Shown here: one piece after another, positions 43,849 to 53,095 of the stretch
How the letters are laid out: each line of letters begins with the position of its first letter
Position numbering within the stretch: position 1 is the first letter of the stretch
Assembly (NCBI RefSeq): GCF_030064165.1
Contig: NZ_CP125947.1
Coordinates: forward strand, 3,038,001-3,102,000
Source of the DNA: Comamonas resistens
GTDB taxonomy: Bacteria; Pseudomonadota; Gammaproteobacteria; Burkholderiales; Burkholderiaceae_C
Direction of reading: 5' to 3'
Length of the DNA: 64,000 nucleotides
Made by a program: the position numbers and the translations under genes
Notes under the pieces: generated by a model
What the model was told of the DNA's origin: nothing
The model's input: only the letters and a program-made list of their open reading frames with translations
Databases searched by the model: none

Positions 43849-45084
43849 TCAGGAAGGCCGCTTCATCTGGCAGCTGGTCGGCGTGCTGGCCACATAGGGC
43901 TCGTAATACTTCACGGGGGCAAAGGTATAGCCGGTGTTCTCCGCGTCATACGGATATTTGCCGCCTGCTTTTTGCCACTTGGTGATGTACAGGCCCTGCT
44001 GCAGCTGGTGATCGCTCTTGCGCATCTCCACCTCGCCGTTGAAGCTCTTGATCTTCATGCCTTCCAGCGCCGCAGCCACCTTCACGGGATCGGTCGAGCC
44101 GGTCTTCACAAAGGCCGCGTCCAGCAGCGCAAACACGTGATAGATGGAGGCCTGCGTCAGGTCATCGTTGAACTTCTTCTTGAAGCTGGCCATGCTGGCC
44201 TGAATGGGCGGGCCCATGTTGTAGTGGCCGTAGCCCACGGTGAAGACCTTGCCGTCCGAGGCTGCGCCCATGGCCGTGGGAGCCCCCGCACCAAAGGCGT
44301 AATAGGTATAGAACTTGACGTTGTTCAGGCCCGCGTCGTTGGCTGCCTTGAGCAGCAGCGACAAATCTGCGCCCCAGTTGCCGGTGATCACCGTATCGGC
44401 GCCCGACTGCTTGATCTTGGCCACATAGGGGGCAAAGTCGCGTACCTGAGCCAGAGGCGAGAAGTCATCGCCCACGATCTGCACATCGGGACGCTTTTTC
44501 TTGAGCAGATCCTTGGCGTACTTGGAGACCTGCTGACCATGGCCATAGTTCTGGTTGATCAGATAGACCTTCTTGACCTCGGCATCGTCCTTCATGAAGG
44601 TGGTCAGCGCCTCCATCTTCATCGAGGTGTCGGCATCCAGGCGGAAATGCCAGTAGCTGCATTTGCCGTTGGTGAGATCGGGGTCCACGGCCGCGTAGTT
44701 CAGATAGAGCAGCTCCTTGCCCTTGTTGCGGTTGTTGTGCTTTTCCAGCGCATCCATGATGGCCAGGGCCGGCCCCGAGCCATTGCCCTGAGAGACATAG
44801 CGCACGCCCTGGTCCATGGCCGAGCGCAGAACCGCCGTCGTCTCCTGCGGGCTGAGCTTGTTGTCCATGGGGACGATCTCGAACTTCACACCCGATGCAT
44901 TGCTTTTGTTGAACTCCTCGGCCAGCAACTGAAAGGTCTTGAGCTGGTTGGTTCCCACTGCAGCCATCAGGCCCGACAGGGGGTCAATCCAGGCAATCTT
45001 GACCGTCTCCCCTTTCTGAGCCCAGGCAGCACCGGCACTGACAGTCATCGCCGAAAGCGCCACGGCACGCATCACCCATTTCAT
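43849..45084 (-). CDS. Liv-type ABC substrate-binding protein, copy A
   Basis: A 411-residue type I periplasmic binding protein with signal peptide MKWVMRAVALSAMTVSAGAAWA (cleavage near 22) and the mature start QKGETVKIAWIDPLSGLMAAVG. It is a close paralogue of copy B at 45308-46543: same length and same C-terminus (YYEPYVASTPTSCQMKRPS), but differing in ligand-facing segments such as residues ~240-300 (YAFGAGAPTAMG versus YGIATGAPTALG). The family binds amino acids, amides or aromatic/short acids; the flanking beta-oxidation genes hint at an acid, but that is inference. Confidence 0.9.
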   Translation of the reverse strand: MKWVMRAVALSAMTVSAGAAWAQKGETVKIAWIDPLSGLMAAVGTNQLKTFQLLAEEFNKSNASGVKFEIVPMDNKLSPQETTAVLRSAMDQGVRYVSQGNGSGPALAIMDALEKHNNRNKGKELLYLNYAAVDPDLTNGKCSYWHFRLDADTSMKMEALTTFMKDDAEVKKVYLINQNYGHGQQVSKYAKDLLKKKRPDVQIVGDDFSPLAQVRDFAPYVAKIKQSGADTVITGNWGADLSLLLKAANDAGLNNVKFYTYYAFGAGAPTAMGAASDGKVFTVGYGHYNMGPPIQASMASFKKKFNDDLTQASIYHVFALLDAAFVKTGSTDPVKVAAALEGMKIKSFNGEVEMRKSDHQLQQGLYITKWQKAGGKYPYDAENTGYTFAPVKYYEPYVASTPTSCQMKRPS

Positions 45085-45250
45085 ACTTGTCTCCTTTCAT
45101 AGTTTTCGCTAGTACCGTCTTCAATCTACCGGCGGGTAGACTTTTTCCCGCTGGGGAAAGCCTTAGAAACTATCGCCCATGCGACTTTGAAAGCCTTTAA
45201 CTCAGCGATGGCGACACTTTGGAGACACAAGCGCGCAGTTGTCCGGATGG

Positions 45251-45276
45251 AAAAAAAGGGTGCCATGGGCACCCTT
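45251..45276 (-). terminator. Terminator after binding-protein copy B
   Basis: On the minus strand AAGGGTGCC, loop CAT, GGCACCCTT and seven T residues follow 32 bp after the copy B stop. It lies between the two paralogous genes, so copy A may have its own promoter or depend on read-through. Confidence 0.85.
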
Positions 45277-45307
45277 CAAGACCTCAGACCGATTCGGAGA
45301 ACCGGAA

Positions 45308-46543
45308 TCAGGAGGGTCGCTTCATCTGGCAGCTGGTCGGCGTGCTGGCCACATAGGGCTCGTAGTACTTCACGGGCACAAAGGTATAGCCGGTGTTCTC
45401 CGAGTCATAGGGGTACTTGCCGCCGGCCTTTTCCCACTTGGTGATGTACAGACCCTGCTGCAGCTGGTGGTCGCTCTTGCGCATCTCGACCTCGCCGTTG
45501 TAGTTCTGGAATTTCATGCCTTCCATGGTCGCCGCGACCTTGGCGGGGTCCGTGGTCTTGCTGCGCGCAAAAGCCTGATCCAGCATGTTCAGCCCCGTAT
45601 AGACGGTGCCCGTATACATATCGTCATTGACCTTGGCCTTGAAGCCCTTGACGATTTTCTCCATGGTGCCGGGCATGTTCAGATGGCCGTAGCCCACCAT
45701 ATACACCTTGCCCGCAGCCGCTGCGCCCAGGGCCGTGGGAGCGCCCGTGGCAATGCCGTAATAGGTATAGAACTTGACGTTGTTCAGCCCTGCATCGTTG
45801 GCGGCCTTGATCAGCAGCGCCAGGTCCGAACCCCAGTTGCCCGTGATCACCGTATCGGCGCCCGACTGCTTGATCTTGGCGACATAGGGGGCAAAGTCAC
45901 GCACCTGGGCCAGGGGAGAGAAGTCATCACCCACGATTTCCACATCGGGGCGCTTCTTCTTGAGCATTTCCTTGGCGTATTTGGAAACCTGCTGGCCGTG
46001 GCTGTAGTTCTGGTTGATCAGATAGACCTTCTTGATCTCGGGCACGTCCTTCATATAAGTGGTCAAGGCTTCCATCTTCATGGAAGTGTCGGCATCGAGG
46101 CGGAAATGCCAGTAGCTGCATTTGCTGTTGGTCAGGTCGGGGTCCACAGCCGCATAGTTGAGGAACACCACTTCCTTGCCCTTGTTGCGGGCATTGTGCT
46201 TTTCCAGTGCATCCATGATGGCCAGCGCCGGACCCGAGCCATTGCCCTGGAACACATAGCGCACGCCCTGGTCCATGGCCGAGCGCAAGGCCGCCGTGGT
46301 TTCCTGCGGGCTCAACTTGTTGTCAATGCCGATGATTTCAAACTTCACGCCCGAAGCACTGTTCTTGTTGATCTCTTCGGCTGCGTACTGCAGGCTCTTG
46401 AGCTGGTTGGAGCCCAGTGCCGCCATCAGGCCGGACAGCGGGTCGATCCATGCCACTTTCACCGTCTCACCCTTCTGGGCCATGGCGCTACCTGCACACG
46501 CCAGGATCACCGATGCTGTCAAAGCCTTGATTGCAAACTTCAT
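45308..46543 (-). CDS. Liv-type ABC substrate-binding protein, copy B
   Basis: A 411-residue periplasmic binding protein with signal peptide MKFAIKALTASVILACAGSAMA and mature start QKGETVKVAWIDPLSG. The paralogue of copy A, 224 bp upstream of it. Their 3' ends are nearly identical at DNA level. The ATG at 46543 has GGAGA upstream; a longer in-frame start lacks one. First gene of the six-gene importer cluster. A strong terminator behind it implies extra binding protein relative to the membrane parts, common for such systems. Confidence 0.9.
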   Translation of the reverse strand: MKFAIKALTASVILACAGSAMAQKGETVKVAWIDPLSGLMAALGSNQLKSLQYAAEEINKNSASGVKFEIIGIDNKLSPQETTAALRSAMDQGVRYVFQGNGSGPALAIMDALEKHNARNKGKEVVFLNYAAVDPDLTNSKCSYWHFRLDADTSMKMEALTTYMKDVPEIKKVYLINQNYSHGQQVSKYAKEMLKKKRPDVEIVGDDFSPLAQVRDFAPYVAKIKQSGADTVITGNWGSDLALLIKAANDAGLNNVKFYTYYGIATGAPTALGAAAAGKVYMVGYGHLNMPGTMEKIVKGFKAKVNDDMYTGTVYTGLNMLDQAFARSKTTDPAKVAATMEGMKFQNYNGEVEMRKSDHQLQQGLYITKWEKAGGKYPYDSENTGYTFVPVKYYEPYVASTPTSCQMKRPS

Positions 46544-46584
46544 TGAGCGTCTCCATTGGTGGTTATGAGCGACGCCCAGACTAA

Positions 46585-46620
46585 AGGGCAAGCAGGCCAT
46601 CGCCGCCTGGGGCTTGCCCT
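46585..46620. other. 9-bp inverted repeat in the leader of binding-protein copy B
   Basis: AGGGCAAGC (46585-46593) and GCTTGCCCT (46612-46620) flank an 18-base loop, 42 bp upstream of the copy B start. It may be an mRNA leader hairpin or an operator. No regulator gene is adjacent. Confidence 0.45.
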
Positions 46621-46743
46621 AGCGCCTATCACCTTGGAGACGCTGGTTTGCCCTCAGATGCCAACATCAAAAAACATAGCTTACAGCGCTTGACAGCAAA
46701 TGGTCTGAGGCCATTTTTAACGAATTAATCAATATCAGATGCC

Positions 46744-47757
46744 TCAGAGCGGCAACCGGCTTTCCGTCAGCGGCAGCCCCTGCGCATCGGTCATCACCCG
46801 GGGCTCACGGGCCTGCTTCTCATCATCGACCCGGGTGGCAATCTCCTCCATGGCCTTGTCGAACGACAGCTGACCAGCCTTGACCCTGGTCAGTATGGGA
46901 GACAGGCTTGGATATTGATCAAAGCGCTCCCCCACCGTCAGCGCCACGCACAGATAGTTGAGCAAGTCGCGCGTGCCCGTGAGCCCCTGCCTGCGCGCAT
47001 AGACCAGTTGCTGGCGCGCAAACCAGTGCATGGCCAGCGGCGTCAGCTTGTCGCGCAGATGGACCTGATTGAGGTTCACGTAATAGATCAGCAGATCGGG
47101 CACGCTGCTCTGCACCAGCGCATCGACCTGCGCCGCGCTGAGTGCCAGAGGCAGCGGTGCGGGCGGCACGGAAAAATCGCTTGCCGCGTATTCGTGCAGA
47201 CGGCCCGAACGGCTCCAGCACCACCAGTGGCCCACGGGCCCCAGCAGGGCACGGCCTTGTGCCGGGCTCAGCACCGCCTCGATGCGGCTTTGGGTATCCG
47301 CATCGCTCTGCCCCAGCAGCGCGGCCAGTATGGCCGGATCCCAAAATGCCAGATAACTGCCTTCCTTGCCCGGCATTCGAGGGTCCATGGCGCGGCGCAG
47401 ATGGGCGATCAACACCGGTTGCTCGCACTCGCTGGCCAGCAGCGTCGCGCAGGGACTGGCCTGCACCACATCCAGCACGGCGTCGAGAAAACGCTGCTGC
47501 GGTTTGTTGAGCGCCTGGCCGCTGCGCCCCAAGTGCACCAGCCAGGGGCTGACCTTGCCCTCCTTGCTGTCGCGCGTGAAGGCAAACAAGGCCTCTGCAC
47601 CGTTTTGCGGCAGCTGCGCCAGCAGATCTCGGTGCTGCGCGGCATCCAGCAGCAAATACAGCTGCAGTGGCTTGCCCTGGGGCCTCACCTTGGACCAGCG
47701 CTCTGCCCAGGCCTTGCGCGCCGGTTTCATCTCCTGCCAGGACAAAGGCTTGCTCAT
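46744..47757 (-). CDS. DUF4123-domain protein (type VI secretion adaptor-like), isolated
   Basis: A 337-residue soluble protein. The N-terminal segment QLYLLLDAAQHRDLLAQLPQNGAEALFAF and the GSYLAFWDPAILAALLG region near 135-150 fit DUF4123, the domain of T6SS adaptors/chaperones that attach effectors to VgrG. No vgrG, PAAR, effector or tss gene is in this window, so it is an orphan. A DUF4123 core of about 125 residues is followed by about 170 further residues without known domains. The start at 47757 (AGGAG upstream) overlaps the stop of a small Cys-rich gene (ATGA), so these two are partners. Confidence 0.7.
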   Translation of the reverse strand: MSKPLSWQEMKPARKAWAERWSKVRPQGKPLQLYLLLDAAQHRDLLAQLPQNGAEALFAFTRDSKEGKVSPWLVHLGRSGQALNKPQQRFLDAVLDVVQASPCATLLASECEQPVLIAHLRRAMDPRMPGKEGSYLAFWDPAILAALLGQSDADTQSRIEAVLSPAQGRALLGPVGHWWCWSRSGRLHEYAASDFSVPPAPLPLALSAAQVDALVQSSVPDLLIYYVNLNQVHLRDKLTPLAMHWFARQQLVYARRQGLTGTRDLLNYLCVALTVGERFDQYPSLSPILTRVKAGQLSFDKAMEEIATRVDDEKQAREPRVMTDAQGLPLTESRLPL

Positions 47758-48026
47758 GGCAGCTCCTTGTTCACAAAAGCGGAGCGCTGCTGCGCACGGC
47801 GCGCCAGGCATTCCATGCAGACATTGCGCGGCGCAACCACATGGGCGGCCTCCGCCACGGCTTCGGGCGGGCAAGCGACGGCAGGCAGGCCCCAGGCTCC
47901 AAGCCCCCCTATCAATGCAGCGCCCAGAAGCTGCCTGCGCGGCAGGCCACAGACCGCGGGCTGCTCTGGCATTGCTGAAGACGGACAGTCGCAAGGACAG
48001 TCACCGGAAGAGGCGGCAAGAGACAT
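47754..48026 (-). CDS. Small Cys-rich protein with twin-arginine-like signal
   Basis: A 90-residue hypothetical protein. An N-terminal cluster SSGDCPCDCPSS is followed by PRRQLLGAALIGGLGAWGLP, which resembles a twin-arginine signal, and a C-terminal NVCMECLARRAQQ with a CxxC pair. I start at 48026, since the longer frame (to 48107) would run back through the acyl-CoA ligase terminator. Its stop overlaps the DUF4123 start codon. It could be an exported redox or metal-binding peptide; no homologous family comes to mind. No clear ribosome-binding site. Confidence 0.55.
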   Translation of the reverse strand: MSLAASSGDCPCDCPSSAMPEQPAVCGLPRRQLLGAALIGGLGAWGLPAVACPPEAVAEAAHVVAPRNVCMECLARRAQQRSAFVNKELP

Positions 48027-48052
48027 GAGCAGGAAAAGCCTATGGGCGAAAA

Positions 48053-48083
48053 CAAAAAAGCCATCATCGCATGATGATGGCTT
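48053..48083 (-). terminator. Terminator after the acyl-CoA ligase gene
   Basis: AGCCATCATC (48059-48068), loop GCAT, GATGATGGCT (48073-48082): a 10-bp perfect stem, followed on the minus strand by TTTTTGTTTT. It starts about 25 bp beyond the ligase stop. Confidence 0.9.
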
Positions 48084-48107
48084 GGTACCGGTCAGTGCGG
48101 TCGGCAA

Positions 48108-49748
48108 TCAGACCGTGGGCAGCTTGTAGTCCTTGAGTTCTTCGCGCAGCTTGGTCTTGAGCATCTTGCCCGTAGCGCCCAGCGGGATGGCATCCACAAA
48201 CACCACATCATCGGGAATCTGCCATTTCGCGGCCTTGCCTTCGAAGAACTTCAGCAGTTCCTCGCGGCTCACTTCGGCACCCGGCTTCCTGGCCACCGCC
48301 ACAATGGGGCGCTCGTCCCATTTGGGATGGGGCATGCCAATACAGGCCGCCATGGCCACGGCCGGATGGGCCATGGCAATGTTTTCGATGTCGATGGAGC
48401 TGATCCATTCGCCGCCGGACTTGATCACATCCTTGCTGCGGTCGGTGATCTGCATATAGCCATCGGGGTCGATGGTTGCCACATCGCCCGTGGGGAACCA
48501 GCCGTAGCCATCGGCCCCCTGCACCAGCGGGCTGCCGCTGCCTTTGTAATAGCTGTCGATGATCCAGGGCCCGCGCACCAGCAGATCGCCATAGCTCTTG
48601 CCGTCCCAGGGCTGGTCTTCACCCGCATCGTTGACGATCTTCATCTCCACGCCAAAGATGGCACGGCCCTGCTTCTGGCGGATCTTCATCTGCTCTTCCT
48701 TGGGCAGATCCAGATGCTTGTTCTTGAGCGTGCACAACGTGCCCAGCGGACTCATCTCCGTCATGCCCCAGGCATGCAGCACATCCACGCCATAGTCGTC
48801 CTGGAACGCCGCAATCATGGCCGGTGGGCAGGCCGACCCGCCAATGACCGTGCGGTTGAGCTTGGAAAAACGCAGGCCCGCGGGCTTCATGTGACCCAGC
48901 AGCATCTGCCAGACCGTGGGCACACCGGCGGCAAAGGTCACGCCCTCTGCTTCGATCAGCTCGTAGACGGACTTGCCGTCCAGTGCCGGGCCCGGGAACA
49001 CCAGCTTGCAGCCGGTGAGCGCCGCCGAATATGGAATGCCCCAGGCGTTGACGTGGAACATGGGCACGACCGGCAGCACCGAGTCGCGCGCCGACAGATT
49101 CATCACATCGGGCAAGGCCGCTGCATAGGCATGCAAGGTGCTGGAGCGGTGGCTGTACAGCGCCGCCTTGGGGTTGCCCGTGGTGCCGCTGGTGTAGCAC
49201 ATGCTGGACGCCGTGTTCTCGTCAAACTTCGGCCAGTGATATTCGGTGGGGTGGGAGCCTATCCAGGACTCATAGCTGATCAGCCCGGGAATGCCGCTGT
49301 CTGCGGGCAGACGGTCTGCATCACACAAAACCACCCATTGCTGAACCTGCGGGCATTTGGCATGCACGGCCTGGATGATGGGCAAAAAGCTCAGGTCAAA
49401 ACACAGCGCCTTGTCTTCCGCGTGGTTCACGATCCAGGCAATCTGTTCGGGATGCAGGCGCGGGTTGATGGTGTGCAGCACCCTGCCCGAGCCGCTGACG
49501 CCAAAGTACATCTCCATGTGGCGATAGCCGTTCCAGGCCAGACTTGCCACCCGATCGCCCTGCGCCAGCCCCATGCCATCGAGTGCATGGGCCAGCTGGC
49601 GCGCCCGCGCAGCCAGATCCTTGTAGGTATATCGGTGGATATCGCCCTCCACACGACGCGAGACGATCTCCGCATCGGAATGGTGGCGCGCGGCGAACTC
49701 GATCAGGGACGAAATCAGCAACGGCTGGCTTTGCATCAGACCCAACAT
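48108..49748 (-). CDS. Fatty-acyl-CoA / methylthiopropionyl-CoA-type ligase
   Basis: A 546-residue ANL-superfamily acyl-CoA synthetase. AMP-binding loop CYTSGTTGNPKAALYSHRS (about 187-205), HAWGMTEMSPLG (A5) near 335, GWFPTGDVATIDPDGYMQITDRSKDVIKSGGEW (A7-A8) and the catalytic lysine in LGATGKMLKTKLREEL near the C-terminus. It activates a free acid with ATP and CoA. The sequence type (NAWGIPYSAALTGCKLVFPG) fits the medium/long-chain and DmdB-like group. The ATG at 49748 sits eight bases after GAGGAG; the ATG two codons earlier lies only two bases from it. Unlike the copy at 3.5-5 kb, it is intact. Confidence 0.9.
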   Translation of the reverse strand: MLGLMQSQPLLISSLIEFAARHHSDAEIVSRRVEGDIHRYTYKDLAARARQLAHALDGMGLAQGDRVASLAWNGYRHMEMYFGVSGSGRVLHTINPRLHPEQIAWIVNHAEDKALCFDLSFLPIIQAVHAKCPQVQQWVVLCDADRLPADSGIPGLISYESWIGSHPTEYHWPKFDENTASSMCYTSGTTGNPKAALYSHRSSTLHAYAAALPDVMNLSARDSVLPVVPMFHVNAWGIPYSAALTGCKLVFPGPALDGKSVYELIEAEGVTFAAGVPTVWQMLLGHMKPAGLRFSKLNRTVIGGSACPPAMIAAFQDDYGVDVLHAWGMTEMSPLGTLCTLKNKHLDLPKEEQMKIRQKQGRAIFGVEMKIVNDAGEDQPWDGKSYGDLLVRGPWIIDSYYKGSGSPLVQGADGYGWFPTGDVATIDPDGYMQITDRSKDVIKSGGEWISSIDIENIAMAHPAVAMAACIGMPHPKWDERPIVAVARKPGAEVSREELLKFFEGKAAKWQIPDDVVFVDAIPLGATGKMLKTKLREELKDYKLPTV

Positions 49749-49989
49749 TGGCATGTCTCCTCGGTATCGTAGTGGTAGTCGGCAAGCATCCTAGCCTGGG
49801 CTTGGCAAACACCATCACAGGACTGTCACCAATGCGTAATTTGAGCGACGGTTGCCAACCGCTTCCCTATGGGATAGCGCCTGCCTCCCCGGGAAAAACC
49901 TAGGATTTGCCAGCGCCGAGCAAGGCTTTTGGCAGCAGCCAACAGCCCTACTCGCTCTGACCTTGACGCCCCTCAAGCACAATGACTGC

Positions 49990-51489
49990 ATGAGCGATTC
50001 CACTGCCCCGCAATGGCACAGCCCCGGCCGTTTTGAAGCCCTGGGCCCGGCATTTTTCACCTATCTGCAACCCACTCCCGTACCCGCCCCTCACTGGGTC
50101 GCCACCAGCGCCAGCACCGCGCTATGGATGGGCCTGAGCACCGAATGGTTGGCTAGCGACGAGGCCCTGCAAGTGCTGTCCGGCAATGTGGTGGCCGACG
50201 GCAGCAAGCCCCTGGCCACGGTCTATAGCGGCCACCAGTTCGGCCACTGGGCCGGCCAGCTTGGCGATGGCCGGGCCATCCTGCTGGGCGAGACAAGCCA
50301 AGGCTTCGAAGTTCAGCTCAAGGGCGCGGGGCGCACGCCCTACTCGCGCATGGGCGACGGCCGCGCCGTGCTGCGCTCCTCGATCCGCGAGTTTCTCTGC
50401 AGCGAAGCCATGGCAGCCCTGGGAATTCCCACCACGCGTGCCCTGGCGCTGACCGGCTCGCCCCTGCCCGTGGCGCGCGAAGCCATGGAAACCGCCGCCG
50501 TCGTGACGCGCGTGGCCCAGAGCTTTGTCCGCTTTGGCCATTTCGAGCATTTCGCCGCCCGCGACATGCAGCCAGAGCTCAAGGCTCTGGCAGATCTGGT
50601 CATAGACCAGCATTACCCTGAATGCCGCCTTGCCACCTCACTGGCCGGCAATGCCTATGCCAATTTTCTGCAAGCCGTCAGCGAACGCACGGCGCGGCTG
50701 CTGGCCCAGTGGCAGGCCGTGGGCTTTTGCCACGGCGTGATGAATACCGACAACATGAGCATTCTGGGCCTGACGATCGACTATGGCCCCTTCCAGTTTC
50801 TCGATGCCTTCGACCCCGGCCATATCTGCAACCACAGCGACAACCAGGGCCGCTATGCCTTCAACCGCCAGCCCCAGGTGGCCTACTGGAATCTCTACTG
50901 CCTGGGCCAGGCCCTGCTGCCGCTGATTGGCAACGAAGAGCTGACGATTGCCGCGCTGGAGTCATACAAGAGCGTCTTCCCCGCCGCCTATGCCACGCAG
51001 ATGCTGCGCAAGCTGGGTCTGCGGGACGATGCCCCAGGCACCGCCCCCGGCGAAGGCCGCTTTGCGCAGATCGTCAACCCGCTGCTGCAGATCCTGGCCG
51101 ACAACAAGGTGGACTACACCATCTTCTTCACCCGCCTGACCGAAGCCGTCTCACACACGCAAGGCAGCGAGATCGACTTTGAACCGCTGCGCGACATCAT
51201 TCTGGATCGCGCCACGTTCGATGCCTGGTCGCTCACCTATTCAGAGCATCTAGCACAGGTGGATAAAGAGCAAGCGGCCGATTTGATGCAAAAATCCAAT
51301 CCCCGCTACGTGCTGCGCAACCACCTTGGCGAAACCGTGATTCGCGCCGCCCGCAATGGGGACTTCGCGCCCGTGCAGCAAATGCTGGCCGTGCTGCAAG
51401 CGCCTTACGATTCGCACCCGGACCATCATGCGTGGGCCGGTTTCCCGCCCGACTGGGCCTCCTCCATTGAAATCAGCTGTTCATCATGA
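49990..51489 (+). CDS. selO: SelO/YdiU-family protein adenylyltransferase (pseudokinase AMPylase)
   Basis: A 499-residue SelO. The inverted-ATP kinase-like core is visible: [68 protein letters not shown] (metal/catalytic region). The C-terminus ends in SCSS, the site where eukaryotic SelO has selenocysteine; here it is an ordinary cysteine. SelO transfers AMP to proteins in redox control. The start at 49990 excludes an upstream in-frame extension without a ribosome-binding site. The msrB gene overlaps its stop (ATGA), so the two are co-translated. Confidence 0.93.
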   Translation: MSDSTAPQWHSPGRFEALGPAFFTYLQPTPVPAPHWVATSASTALWMGLSTEWLASDEALQVLSGNVVADGSKPLATVYSGHQFGHWAGQLGDGRAILLGETSQGFEVQLKGAGRTPYSRMGDGRAVLRSSIREFLCSEAMAALGIPTTRALALTGSPLPVAREAMETAAVVTRVAQSFVRFGHFEHFAARDMQPELKALADLVIDQHYPECRLATSLAGNAYANFLQAVSERTARLLAQWQAVGFCHGVMNTDNMSILGLTIDYGPFQFLDAFDPGHICNHSDNQGRYAFNRQPQVAYWNLYCLGQALLPLIGNEELTIAALESYKSVFPAAYATQMLRKLGLRDDAPGTAPGEGRFAQIVNPLLQILADNKVDYTIFFTRLTEAVSHTQGSEIDFEPLRDIILDRATFDAWSLTYSEHLAQVDKEQAADLMQKSNPRYVLRNHLGETVIRAARNGDFAPVQQMLAVLQAPYDSHPDHHAWAGFPPDWASSIEISCSS

Positions 51490-51902
51490 GCTTTCCCATC
51501 CAGAAAACCGATGCCGAATGGCAGACCCTGCTGCAGGAAAAAGGCGCTGAGCCCGCCGCCTTCCAGGTCACGCGCCACGCGGCCACCGAACGCCCTTTTA
51601 CCGGCAAATACGAACAGTTCTGGGCCGATGGCAGCTACCACTGCGTCTGCTGCGGCGCCAAGCTGTTCGACTCGCACACCAAGTTCGATGCGGGCTGCGG
51701 CTGGCCCAGCTTTGACCAGGCCGTGCCTGGTGCCATCACCAATATCGAGGACCGCAGCCATGGCATGGTGCGCGTCGAGACTGTCTGCAGCAGCTGCGGC
51801 GCCCATCTGGGCCATGTATTCCCCGACGGACCTACCGATACCGGACTGCGTTACTGCATGAATTCGGCGTCGCTGGACTTCCAGAAAAGTCATCAAAAAT
51901 AA
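51486..51902 (+). CDS. msrB: Peptide-methionine (R)-S-oxide reductase
   Basis: A 138-residue MsrB. Zinc cysteines C53/C56 (CVCC) and C101/C104 (CSSC), catalytic C124 in [11 protein letters not shown], and the GCGWPSF region. It reduces methionine-R-sulfoxide in proteins using thioredoxin. No signal peptide, so cytosolic. Start codon overlaps the selO stop, pairing an oxidative-stress AMPylase with a methionine repair enzyme. Confidence 0.95.
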   Translation: MSFPIQKTDAEWQTLLQEKGAEPAAFQVTRHAATERPFTGKYEQFWADGSYHCVCCGAKLFDSHTKFDAGCGWPSFDQAVPGAITNIEDRSHGMVRVETVCSSCGAHLGHVFPDGPTDTGLRYCMNSASLDFQKSHQK

Positions 51903-52099
51903 GAGCAAACATCGCTTTACACATAAGCGCTTGATGCGGATTTAAATCAGAATCTGCGACCCTGGCATATCTGCCCGGATCACTGAATCCGTCACGCACT
52001 CAAGGCTTTGCCCCGGACAGGCATGGCGCTTGGTGCATGATTCGCGCTTGCCCATCACGCGGGAACCCTGTGGAATCTGCGTGATCTGAATACCGTCAT

Positions 52100-52175
52100 G
52101 ACCTATGCAAATCAGGTTCAGACAAGCGCGCTGCCTCAAGGAAGCCGTCCTGACCCATTCCTGTTTGCGTAAGCC
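52100..52175. repeat. 76-bp palindromic element, copy A
   Basis: Starts GACCTATGCAAA and ends TTTGCGTAAGCC, with AATCAGGTTCA inside the left arm and GGAAGCCGTCCTGA in the middle. It ends 27 bp before the yciB start. The rest of the 300-bp gap (51903-52202) shows no gene or other element that I can see. Confidence 0.85.
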
Positions 52176-52202
52176 CTCACAGTAACCACCGATATTTCGC
52201 GC

Positions 52203-52760
52203 ATGAAGCTGCTGCTTGATTTCTTTCCCATCATTCTGTTTTTCGTGGTCTTCAAGCTCTGGGGCATCTATGCCGCCACGGCCGTGGCCATCGTCGCCAC
52301 CATTGCCCAGATCGCCTATCTGCGTGTCAAGAATGGCCGGGTCGAGCCCATGCAATGGATGAGCCTGGGCGTCATCGTGCTCTTCGGCGGCGCCACCTTG
52401 CTGGCCCACGACGAAAACTTCATCAAATGGAAGCCCACGGTGCTGTACTGGCTGATGGGTAGCGCGCTGCTGATCGGCCAGCTGGTGTTCAGGAAGAATC
52501 TGCTGCGCTCCGTCATGGGCGCACAGCTGCAACTGCCGGACGCCATCTGGCTCAAGCTCAACTGGGCCTGGACCGCGTTCTTCGCCGCCATGGGCGCGCT
52601 CAACCTCTGGATTGCCTACCACTTCGACACCGACACCTGGGTCAACTTCAAACTCTTTGGCGGCATGGGCCTGATGGTCGTGTTCGTCATCGCCCAGGCC
52701 ATCTACATGAGCCGCTACCTGCCCCAGGAAGGCACGGACAACAAGGACCAGCAATCATGA
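52203..52760 (+). CDS. yciB: Inner-membrane septation/intracellular spread protein YciB
   Basis: A 185-residue membrane protein with five hydrophobic helices. The opening MKLLLDFFPIILFFVVFKLWGIYAAT and the INLNWAWTAFFAAMGALN-like segment (LKLNWAWTAFFAAMGALNL near 118-136) are typical of YciB (IspZ/septation protein A). It takes part in envelope/septum integrity. Its stop overlaps bolA (ATGA). A palindromic element (copy A) lies just upstream. No strong ribosome-binding site before the ATG. Confidence 0.92.
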   Translation: MKLLLDFFPIILFFVVFKLWGIYAATAVAIVATIAQIAYLRVKNGRVEPMQWMSLGVIVLFGGATLLAHDENFIKWKPTVLYWLMGSALLIGQLVFRKNLLRSVMGAQLQLPDAIWLKLNWAWTAFFAAMGALNLWIAYHFDTDTWVNFKLFGGMGLMVVFVIAQAIYMSRYLPQEGTDNKDQQS

Positions 52761-53023
52761 GCGTGACCATCAGCGCCCCAGCCATGGACGCCGCGCTGCG
52801 CCAGCGCCTGACCCCCACACAGCTTGAAGTCATTGACGAAAGCTACCAGCACGCAGGCCATGCCGGTGCCAACGACAGCGGCGTGGGCACGCATTTTCGC
52901 GTCCGCATCGCCTGTGCAGGCTTTGACGGCAAAAGCCGCGTAGCACGCCATCGCCTTGTGTATGATGCACTGCAAGACTTCTTTGACCAGGGCGTTCACG
53001 CCGTCGCCATCGAAGTTTTATGA
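52757..53023 (+). CDS. bolA: BolA-family protein
   Basis: An 88-residue protein with the BolA fold: LEVIDESYQHAGHAGANDSGVGTHFRVRIACAGFDGKSRVARHRLVYDAL, including the FxGKSRVxRHRLVYxxL hallmark. BolA proteins partner with monothiol glutaredoxins in Fe-S cluster handling. It follows yciB with a 4-bp overlap and precedes the parvulin gene, an order common in Burkholderiales. Confidence 0.93.
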   Translation: MSVTISAPAMDAALRQRLTPTQLEVIDESYQHAGHAGANDSGVGTHFRVRIACAGFDGKSRVARHRLVYDALQDFFDQGVHAVAIEVL

Positions 53024-53027
53024 CCTC

Positions 53028-53048
53028 AGGCTCCGTTCTACGGAGCCT
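53028..53048 (+). terminator. Hairpin after bolA (weak terminator)
   Basis: AGGCTCCG, loop TTCTA, CGGAGCCT form an 8-bp perfect stem 5 bp after the bolA stop. There is no clear U-tract (GTTGCTTA follows), so it may attenuate rather than stop transcription into the parvulin gene. Confidence 0.5.
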
Positions 53049-53095
53049 GTTGCTTATGGGCTGAACTTAATTCACCTTTCTCAATCAAGATTCGA

